Shown: positions 1 through 5,834 of the stretch, piece by piece
Layout: every line of letters begins with the position of its first letter
How positions within the stretch are numbered: the first letter of the stretch is position 1
Assembly (NCBI GenBank): GCA_012516015.1
Contig: JAAYXG010000004.1
Span: 1 to 11,045, forward strand
Direction: 5' to 3'
Source: Lysobacteraceae bacterium
Lineage (GTDB): Bacteria > Pseudomonadota > Gammaproteobacteria > Steroidobacterales > Steroidobacteraceae
Length of the DNA stretch: 11,045 bases
Notes under the pieces: generated by a model
The model's database searches: none
What the model was told of the DNA's origin: nothing
Seen by the model: the letters and a program-made list of their open reading frames with translations, nothing else
Made by a program: the position numbers and the translations under genes

Positions 1-1
1 C

Positions 2-1288
2 GGCGACTCGCTGCGGTTCTCGATTGCAAACCGCCCGTCTTGGGCGTCCTTTAGCTCGTCGACCGGTGCGCTGACGGGCATGCCGCGAACGCGCCATATC
101 GGCACGTACTCGAACATCGTCATCAGCGTTTCGGACGGTACGGCAACCACCTCGATCGGACCGTTCTCGATCCAGGTGCGCGGACCCGACAACACGCCGC
201 CGACGATCAGCGGCTCGCCCGCGACGAGCGTGCAAGCAACGCAGAGTTATTCATTCACGCCGGCGGGCAGCGATCCCGACGGCGATACGCTCACGTACTC
301 GATTACGAATCGCCCGGCATGGGCTTCGTTCAGCACGTCGACCGGCCGCTTGAGCGGCACGCCGACGGCAGCGCAGGTCGGTACCTACGCGAACATCGTG
401 ATCTCCGTCAGCGACGGTCGCGCATCCGCTTCGCTGGGCCCGTTTGCCATCGAGGTGGAAGCCGCCCCGAATCGCACGCCGACGATCGGCGGGACCCCCG
501 CGACGAGTGTCAGCGCCGGCAGTGCGTACTCGTTCACGCCGACCGCTTCGGATCCGGACGACGATACGCTCGGCTTCACGATTCAGAATCGCCCGAGTTG
601 GGCCACATTCAACACGTCCACGGGAAGGTTGAGCGGTACGCCAACGAGTGCGAACGTGGGCACGACGCGCAATATCGTCATCACGGTGAGCGATGGACGG
701 GCGACGGCATCTTTGCCCGCTTTCTCGATCCGTGTGAACGAGAGTTCGAATCGCGCGCCCACGATCAGCGGCTCGCCCGCGACGAGCGTGAATGTGGGCG
801 CGGCCTATACCTTCCAGCCGAGCGCCTCCGACCCCGATGGCGACACGCTCACGTACAGCATCCAAAACCGGCCTGCATGGGCGACGTTCAACACGAGCAC
901 CGGTCGGTTGAGCGGCACTCCCACCGCATCGAGCGCAGGGGCTCATTCGAACATCGTGATCTCGGTCAGCGATGGCACTGCGACGGCCTCGCTCCCCGCA
1001 TTCACGATTACGGTGAACGGGGCAACGACCGGTTCCGCAACGCTCTCATGGCGGGCACCGACCGAGAACGTCGATGGCAGCCCCCTCACGAACCTCGCGG
1101 GCTATCGCGTTGCGTACGGGCGTTCGGCGTCGTCGCTCACGACGGTCGAGGAGCTTGCGAATCCGGGCCTCACGACCCATACGGTGTCGGGTTTGAGTTC
1201 GGGCACCTGGTACTTCGCGGTAAGAGCCTATACGACGAGCGGTGTGGAGAGCGATTTGTCTAACGTCGCGAGCAAGACGATTCCTTGA
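2..1288 (+). CDS. Ig-like (He_PIG-type) repeat protein with C-terminal fibronectin III domain, 5' end outside window
   Basis: The reading frame is open from base 2, so this is the 3' part of a longer gene; the ATG at 80 lies inside a repeat and is not the true start. The visible part encodes about 428 residues. It has one incomplete Ig-like unit (2-196), three complete units of exactly 93 residues (197-475, 476-754, 755-1033) and a final fibronectin III-like domain (1034-1285). Each unit repeats the same signature: SDPDGDTL, then NRPxWA, TGRLSGTPT, NIVISVSDG and a closing PxFxIxV strand. This matches the putative-Ig (He_PIG, cadherin-like) family seen in large exported or surface proteins of bacteria. 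The C-terminal domain has the core TLSW...GYRVAYG...WYFAVRAY typical of FN3. No signal peptide can be judged because the N-terminus is missing. The chain ends right after the FN3 domain, with no LPXTG, PEP-CTERM or transmembrane tail. An adhesive or carbohydrate-binding role is inference only. Confidence 0.85.
   Translation, partial: GDSLRFSIANRPSWASFSSSTGALTGMPRTRHIGTYSNIVISVSDGTATTSIGPFSIQVRGPDNTPPTISGSPATSVQATQSYSFTPAGSDPDGDTLTYSITNRPAWASFSTSTGRLSGTPTAAQVGTYANIVISVSDGRASASLGPFAIEVEAAPNRTPTIGGTPATSVSAGSAYSFTPTASDPDDDTLGFTIQNRPSWATFNTSTGRLSGTPTSANVGTTRNIVITVSDGRATASLPAFSIRVNESSNRAPTISGSPATSVNVGAAYTFQPSASDPDGDTLTYSIQNRPAWATFNTSTGRLSGTPTASSAGAHSNIVISVSDGTATASLPAFTITVNGATTGSATLSWRAPTENVDGSPLTNLAGYRVAYGRSASSLTTVEELANPGLTTHTVSGLSSGTWYFAVRAYTTSGVESDLSNVASKTIP
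197..1033 (+). repeat. Three in-frame tandem 279-bp coding repeats (93-residue Ig-like units)
   Basis: The units start at 197, 476 and 755, each exactly 279 bases long; a fourth, incomplete unit precedes them from base 2. Protein similarity is high throughout. DNA similarity is patchy: bases 203-232 and 761-790 are identical over 30 nucleotides and lie exactly two units (558 bases) apart, whereas the middle unit differs at several of these positions. This fits repeat expansion with later exchange between units. Confidence 0.85.
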
Positions 1289-1315
1289 AGTCTCGGCGCT
1301 GTTGCGATGAAACTC

Positions 1316-1344
1316 GGGCCCGCCTCGCGCGGGCCCTTCTTTTT
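1316..1344 (+). terminator. Rho-independent terminator of the Ig/FN3 gene
   Basis: A perfect 8-bp GC stem, GGGCCCGC (1316-1323) with GCGGGCCC (1329-1336), encloses a 5-base loop and is followed by the T-rich tract TTCTTTTT. It lies 27 bases after the stop codon and separates the Ig/FN3 gene from the M16 gene pair. Confidence 0.9.
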
Positions 1345-1390
1345 GCGCGTGTGCGCGGATTGCCTGCTCCGCCTTGATCGAGCGTTGCGG

Positions 1391-1419
1391 TAGCGGCGCC
1401 AGCAGCGTGCTTGTATTCT
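1391..1419 (+). promoter_or_regulatory. Possible weak sigma70-type promoter of the M16 pair
   Basis: The 120 bases between the terminator and the first M16 start must hold the promoter if the pair is transcribed independently. The best candidate is TATTCT at 1414-1419, with the poor -35 match TAGCGG at 1391-1396 and a 17-base spacer. The -35 element is far from consensus, so this is only a suggestion. Confidence 0.2.
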
Positions 1420-1452
1420 CCGAGCTCACCCTGCTCGTTGCCGAGCGCGTGC

Positions 1453-1457
1453 GGAGA
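1453..1457 (+). promoter_or_regulatory. Ribosome binding site deciding the first M16 start
   Basis: GGAGA at 1453-1457 stands 7 bases before the ATG at 1465. This favours that start over the in-frame ATG at 1411, which would put 18 extra residues in front of a good signal peptide. Confidence 0.7.
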
Positions 1458-1464
1458 ATCGAAT

Positions 1465-2805
1465 ATGCCTCGGACCTTGGCGGCGTTCGCGCTGCTGTCG
1501 CTCTCGTTGTGCTGCGGATCGGCCTCGGCGGCGCCGGACCGTGTGGAATTTACCGAAACGACGCTGAAAAACGGTCTGCGCGTGCAGCTTGCGCCCGACA
1601 GCACGGCACCGGTCATCGCGCTGCACATTGCCTATGACGTCGGCTCGAAGGATGAGCGCAAAGGCCTCACGGGCTTCGCTCATCTCTTCGAGCACATGAT
1701 GTTCAAGGGCTCGGAGAACGTCGGCGACGGCGAGCACTTTTATCAAATCTTTACGAGCGGCGGGGTGATGAATGGCACGACATCGCCCGATATGACGAAC
1801 TACTACGAGACGCTGCCCGCGAATCAACTGGAGATGGCGTTGTTCCTCGAAGCGGACCGCATGCGCTCGCTCGAGATCACGCAAGAGAAGCTCGACAATC
1901 AGCGCCACGCCGTTCAAGAAGAACGAAGGCTGCGCATAGACAATCAACCGTACGGTCGTTCCTTCGAGCGTCTCGGCGAGCTGCTCTACGACAACTTTGC
2001 GTACAAGCATTCGACGATCGGGTCGATGGAAGATTTGAACGCGGCCAGCATCGAGGACGTCGACGAGTTCTTCAAGACGTACTACGCGCCGAACAACGCC
2101 GTGCTGAGTCTCGTCGGCGACTTCGAGCCGGATGAGGCCATGCGTTTGATCAGGAAGTATTTCGAGCCGATTCCAAGGCAGCCGGAGCCGCCGCGAGTCG
2201 ATCTGAAGGAGCCTCAGCAGACCGCAGAGCGGCGCGAGACGATCTCCGATCCGCTCGCGCGGCTGCCGCACGCGTTCATCGTCTACAAGACGGTGCCGGG
2301 CAACACGCCCGATCAGTATGCGCTCGAGGTGCTCGGCTCGGTGCTCTTCGGGGGCGATAGCTCTCGACTCTATCAAAAGCTCAACAAGGAGCTGGAGCTC
2401 GTGGCAGGCATCGGTGGGTTCGTGGACGAACGCATCGGCACGGGCTCGCTGCGCATCTCGGCGACGATGCGGCCGGGACGCGAGATCAAGGACATGGAAG
2501 CGGCGCTGTACGAGGAGATCGAGCGCATCCAACGCGAGCCGATTGCGGCTTGGGAGCTCGAGAAAGCGAAGAACTCGACGCGCTACGGATACTACAGCGC
2601 CATCCGTGGCACTCAATCTCGCGCGATGCTGCTCGGCGCCTTCACGATCAAGTTCAACGACCCGAACCTCATCAACACGCGGATGCAGAAGGTGGAAGCC
2701 GTGACGGCAGCCGACGTGCAACGTGTCGCCCGACAATATCTACGAGAGCGAAACCGAACCGTGTTGATCACGATGCCGGCTGCCGCCGCGACGGCGGGAT
2801 TGTGA
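1465..2805 (+). CDS. Periplasmic zinc metallopeptidase, M16B family, catalytic partner
   Basis: The product is 446 residues long, normal for a single-gene M16B peptidase (pitrilysin / mitochondrial processing peptidase clan). Residues 1-22 look like a signal peptide, with a short basic start, a Leu/Ala-rich core and likely cleavage after ASA, so the enzyme is expected in the periplasm. The N-terminal domain carries the inverted zinc motif HLFEH at residues 73-77, followed by the third ligand E153 in the sequence VQEERR. These are the zinc ligands and general base of the family. A second, non-catalytic M16 domain follows, with the conserved stretch LFGGDSSRLY at about 294-303. The next gene begins 11 bases downstream and encodes an M16 protein without the zinc site, so the two probably form a heterodimer that degrades peptides or processes exported proteins. 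The substrate cannot be read from the sequence. The start is chosen from the Shine-Dalgarno sequence and signal peptide. Confidence 0.9.
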   Translation: MPRTLAAFALLSLSLCCGSASAAPDRVEFTETTLKNGLRVQLAPDSTAPVIALHIAYDVGSKDERKGLTGFAHLFEHMMFKGSENVGDGEHFYQIFTSGGVMNGTTSPDMTNYYETLPANQLEMALFLEADRMRSLEITQEKLDNQRHAVQEERRLRIDNQPYGRSFERLGELLYDNFAYKHSTIGSMEDLNAASIEDVDEFFKTYYAPNNAVLSLVGDFEPDEAMRLIRKYFEPIPRQPEPPRVDLKEPQQTAERRETISDPLARLPHAFIVYKTVPGNTPDQYALEVLGSVLFGGDSSRLYQKLNKELELVAGIGGFVDERIGTGSLRISATMRPGREIKDMEAALYEEIERIQREPIAAWELEKAKNSTRYGYYSAIRGTQSRAMLLGAFTIKFNDPNLINTRMQKVEAVTAADVQRVARQYLRERNRTVLITMPAAAATAGL

Positions 2806-2816
2806 GGCGTGCACCC

Positions 2817-4283
2817 ATGACAAAGAATTTAAAGTGGATCGTCTATACCGCGGCGCTCGTGCCGCTGCTCTGCCTCGGGCAAACGCCCGCCGCGCCTGGA
2901 CAGGCAGAGCCCGAATCGATCAGCCAGGTCGAGCTGAAAGGCAAGGTGCCGGTCAATCCGGAGACGCTGCGCGTCAAGTTGCCGCGTCCGCAAGAGGCGG
3001 TTCTCTCCAACGGATTGCGGGTCTATCTCCTCGAAGATCGCAAGCTGCCGACCTTCGCCATGTACTTCGTCGTGAAGGGCGGTGGATTGGCGGACCCGCC
3101 CGATAAGCGCGGCGTGGCAATGGTGACGGCCTCGCTCTTGCGCGAAGGCACGAAAGAGCGCACGAGCCGCGAGATCGCCGAGCAGCTCGCGACGCTCGGA
3201 TCGAGTATGAGTGCGAGCGCCTCTCCGTCCTCCGGCGAAAGCGGCATCAGCGTCTCGGGGTTGAGCGACAATCTGGACGCAACGCTTGCGATTGTCGCCG
3301 ACGTCTTGCGACACCCGACGTTTCCGCAAACCGAACTGGACAAGTTCAAAGCGCGTTTCGCCTCGCAGCTCCAATACCAGCGATCTTTGCCGGGATTCAT
3401 CGCCCAGGAGCAGTTCTTGAGCGCGATCTACGGCGAACACCCAGGCAGCTTGATCGTTCCTCCGGAAGACGCGATTGCCGCGCTGACATCGAAGGATCTC
3501 GCGGCCTACCACGCTCGAATCTACCGACCGAACAACACGTTCTTGCTCGCACACGGCGACGTGTCGCTCAAGGATCTCACCGCGAAGCTCGAGCGCGCCC
3601 TGGGCGGATGGGAAAAGGGCGCAATTCCGGACACGAAGCTGCCCGACTTGTCACCGCCGACGAAGGCACGCGTGTTCATCGTCGATCGGCCAGGTTCGGT
3701 GCAAACATCGCTTCGTATCGGCGCGCTCGGGATCGAACGGAAGAGCGAGGATTACTTCGCGATGGTCGTGACGAACCACATCCTGGGCGGAGGGCCGGCT
3801 TCGCGCCTCTTCATGAATCTTCGCGAAGATAAGGGCTACACGTACGGCGCTTCGAGCACATTTACCGGATCGACGTTCCCCGGCTTCGTCGCCGCAGTCA
3901 CCGACGTGCGTACTGAAGTGACCGAAGGCGCTATGCGCGAGCTCATGAAAGAGCTCGAACGCTTGGCCAAGGAACCGGTCGGAAAATCGGAGCTCGAGAA
4001 CGCCAAGCGTGCGTTGGTCGGACGATTCGCGCTCTCGCTCGATTCGCCGCAGGCGCTGCTCTCGAATCTGGCTACGCAGAAGATCTACGGGTTCCCCGAT
4101 GACTACTGGGATACGTATCCGCAACACATCGATGCGATTACCGCGAAAGATATCCAGCGAGTCGCCCAGAAATATTACGCCCCCGATCGGCTGCAGTTCG
4201 TCGCGGTGGGCGACGCGGGTGCGGTGCGCGAGATCCTGGAGCAATACGGCACGGTCGCATCTCCGAGCGGCAGCAAGGAATAG
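2817..4283 (+). CDS. M16B family peptidase-like protein lacking the zinc site, partner subunit
   Basis: The product is 488 residues with an N-terminal hydrophobic export signal (about residues 5-25, then an Ala/Pro-rich stretch). It has the two-domain M16 fold. Where the active partner has HxxEH, this protein reads M102-V-T-A-S106 (after KRGVA, before LLREG), so the zinc ligands are gone. The C-terminal domain keeps the family motif LGGGPASRLFMNLRE, followed by KGYTYG, including R336 and Y343. In heterodimeric M16B enzymes the inactive subunit supplies this Arg/Tyr pair to hold the substrate. That role is known for the family and inferred here. The open frame extends upstream to 2550, but that part overlaps the previous gene and encodes no M16 sequence. 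The ATG at 2817 has GAGG at 2804-2807, overlapping the stop codon of the first gene, which points to coupled translation. The stop at 4281-4283 faces the transporter stop with 24 bases between. Confidence 0.9.
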   Translation: MTKNLKWIVYTAALVPLLCLGQTPAAPGQAEPESISQVELKGKVPVNPETLRVKLPRPQEAVLSNGLRVYLLEDRKLPTFAMYFVVKGGGLADPPDKRGVAMVTASLLREGTKERTSREIAEQLATLGSSMSASASPSSGESGISVSGLSDNLDATLAIVADVLRHPTFPQTELDKFKARFASQLQYQRSLPGFIAQEQFLSAIYGEHPGSLIVPPEDAIAALTSKDLAAYHARIYRPNNTFLLAHGDVSLKDLTAKLERALGGWEKGAIPDTKLPDLSPPTKARVFIVDRPGSVQTSLRIGALGIERKSEDYFAMVVTNHILGGGPASRLFMNLREDKGYTYGASSTFTGSTFPGFVAAVTDVRTEVTEGAMRELMKELERLAKEPVGKSELENAKRALVGRFALSLDSPQALLSNLATQKIYGFPDDYWDTYPQHIDAITAKDIQRVAQKYYAPDRLQFVAVGDAGAVREILEQYGTVASPSGSKE

Positions 4284-4307
4284 GGAGCCAGCTTCTCGAC
4301 CGTCGTC

Positions 4308-5696
4308 CTACGCCGTCTCCGGAGCGGCTCGAGAGGTCGGAGCCGCTTGCGTTGCTGCGAGTTGCTCGGCTTTGCGCGCTTGAGCTCGACCCAACGCAAC
4401 CGATAACGCGGCCCAGCCTGCAGCGAGCGGCACGGTCGCCGCGGCGAGCCAGCCGATGGACGCGCCCATGGCGCGCAGCGTCGCTTCCATGCCGACTCCG
4501 GCGACGTCGCCAGCGCGATAAACGAAGACGTCCACAACCGGCTTGGCCTTGTACTTCTCGGAAGCGGAAAGCACGCTGAAGAGCGATTCGCGCGCGGGAC
4601 GCGAGACAGCGTGCCGACCCGCTCGATGTACGGCTTGGAAAATCGCCATCACACCGTATACGGGCCAGAGGGCGAGAACCGCAAACCCAATCGCCGTGAT
4701 GAGCGGGAGTATGGCGAGCGTCCAGCCCACGCCCAATCGCTTGATGATGCGCGTCGTGAGAAAGACTTGCGTCAGTAGGGTCGCCGTCTCCGCGAGCATG
4801 TCGAACTGCGCGAATCCGCGCAGCCGCTCGCTGAAGGTGTCGGTGCTCTCGAGGATGATCGTTGCTTGAGTGAAATAGATCATCGTGTTGGAGATCCCGA
4901 TCAGCGCAATGTATCCGCCGATGCCGAGCAGGTACGGCGAACGCACGATGGCCGCCACACCCTCCCAGAACGTGCCGCCGATCGGCGCACGGGCGGCCAC
5001 ATGTGCAGACGTCGCGCGCGTTCCCGACCGCGCGCTCGCTTCGCGCCGTGCGATGCGGTCCAGCGCCAGCATCACCGCAATGGCGATGCCGAAGAACGCT
5101 GCTCCGATCAGCATCAAACCTGCTGGCAGGTATGCCGATGAGGTCGACTCCGCTATGAATTTCGTCGCCGTACCCGCGGCGATCGAGCCAAGGGTGCCTC
5201 CTACGCCGATGAAGGCGAACATTCTCTTCGCTTGGTCGGTCGTGAAGATGTCCACCATATAGGCCCAGAAGAGGCTATTGATGAACAGATTGATGACGCT
5301 GAGCCAAACGTAGTACGTATAGCTGATCCCGCGAGCGAGGCCCGTTTCCGACCCGGACCCGATGATGCTGCCGCCCGCTCTCACGTCGAGGACGAGGAGC
5401 ACGGCGAACAAGCCGAGGCAGGTCATGACGAACAGATAGCCGATCGGGATGAAGCGGCGCCGGTCGAGACGCGCCACCACGCCGCCAAAAGCAACGACTG
5501 CGATCAGCGATGCGATCGAAGTGACGACGAAGAGCCAGCGCAGCTCGTCCATGCCGCGCGAGACGCCCATGGCCTCGCGTACGGGACGCAGAAAAAAGTA
5601 TCCGCAAAGTACGCTGAAATAGAACAGCGCGGCGAGTAGCGCGAGCGGCAGCTCTTTGCGACTGAAGTTGAAGAGGCGAGTCGACCAGTCAGCCAT
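4308..5696 (-). CDS. NTP/NDP-exchange-like (ATP:ADP antiporter-related) MFS-type membrane transporter
   Basis: The product is a 462-residue inner-membrane protein with about 10-12 hydrophobic helices (clear ones near residues 17-35, 54-75, 83-104, 126-148, 190-212, 254-275, 325-346 and 410-435). Signature stretches include GYFFLRPVREAMGV (32-45) after helix 1 and EKYKAKPVVDVFVYRAGD (380-397) near the C-terminus. I associate both with bacterial homologues of the Npt/Tlc nucleotide exchange transporters, many of which are annotated only as MFS transporters. The actual substrate is unknown; free-living bacteria with such proteins are not energy parasites. The frame is open up to 5792, but the ATG at 5696 has GGAG five bases upstream and the protein then starts MADWSTRLF, directly before helix 1, so I use it. 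The Ala-rich C-terminal 25 residues look disordered. It runs in the same direction as the TonB-fusion gene 138 bases upstream and may have its own promoter. Confidence 0.8.
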   Translation of the reverse strand: MADWSTRLFNFSRKELPLALLAALFYFSVLCGYFFLRPVREAMGVSRGMDELRWLFVVTSIASLIAVVAFGGVVARLDRRRFIPIGYLFVMTCLGLFAVLLVLDVRAGGSIIGSGSETGLARGISYTYYVWLSVINLFINSLFWAYMVDIFTTDQAKRMFAFIGVGGTLGSIAAGTATKFIAESTSSAYLPAGLMLIGAAFFGIAIAVMLALDRIARREASARSGTRATSAHVAARAPIGGTFWEGVAAIVRSPYLLGIGGYIALIGISNTMIYFTQATIILESTDTFSERLRGFAQFDMLAETATLLTQVFLTTRIIKRLGVGWTLAILPLITAIGFAVLALWPVYGVMAIFQAVHRAGRHAVSRPARESLFSVLSASEKYKAKPVVDVFVYRAGDVAGVGMEATLRAMGASIGWLAAATVPLAAGWAALSVALGRAQARKAEQLAATQAAPTSRAAPETA

Positions 5697-5701
5697 GGCA
5701 T

Positions 5702-5705
5702 CTCC
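5702..5705 (-). promoter_or_regulatory. Ribosome binding site deciding the transporter start
   Basis: On the minus strand GGAG (bases 5705-5702) stands 5 bases before the ATG at 5696. The longer frame beginning at 5792 has no comparable signal, and its extra 32 residues are polar and unlike the family. Confidence 0.65.
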
Positions 5706-5761
5706 AGAGATGCCCGCATCATACTGATCAACTCGACACTGTCGTGCAAAAGAATCGTTTG

Positions 5762-5781
5762 CGCCTCTCGAGCGTGAGGCG
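5762..5781 (-). terminator. Possible weak terminator after the TonB-fusion gene
   Basis: CGCCTC (5762-5767) pairs with GAGGCG (5776-5781) around an 8-base loop. On the minus strand the hairpin is followed by AAACGATTCTTTTG, which is T-rich but interrupted. The stem is short and the tract imperfect, so termination would be partial at best. Confidence 0.25.
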
Positions 5782-5834
5782 ATTGACGGCAAGCTTCGTC
5801 CAGCCGTGGACGATCGTCCGAGGATGGGTTTTTC

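Larger units (their letters stand above)
5697..5834 (-). other. 138-base intergenic region between TonB-fusion and transporter genes
   Basis: The largest noncoding gap within the leftward gene run. It contains a 6-bp hairpin at 5762-5781 (listed separately), the 12-base palindrome GGACGATCGTCC at 5808-5819, and a TATGAT box on the minus strand about 25 bases before the transporter start. That box has no well-spaced -35 element; TTGCAC is 20 bases away. It may hold a weak terminator followed by a separate transporter promoter, but neither is certain. Confidence 0.4.

Noticed and set aside
80..1288. ATG at 80 as the start of the Ig/FN3 gene
   Set aside because: The frame is open upstream to base 2 and encodes the beginning of a repeat (FSIANRPSWASF), so the ATG lies inside the domain and the true start is outside the window.
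1426..2736. Long minus-strand open frame of 436 codons opposite the first M16 gene
   Set aside because: Composition is dominated by Arg, His and Leu with no domain signature; the plus strand encodes a complete M16 protease.
4323..4347. Perfect 8-bp hairpin AGCGGCTC / GAGCCGCT as a shared terminator between the convergent genes
   Set aside because: It lies inside the coding end of the transporter gene and has no T tract on either side, so it does not qualify as an intrinsic terminator, though it may slow opposing transcripts.
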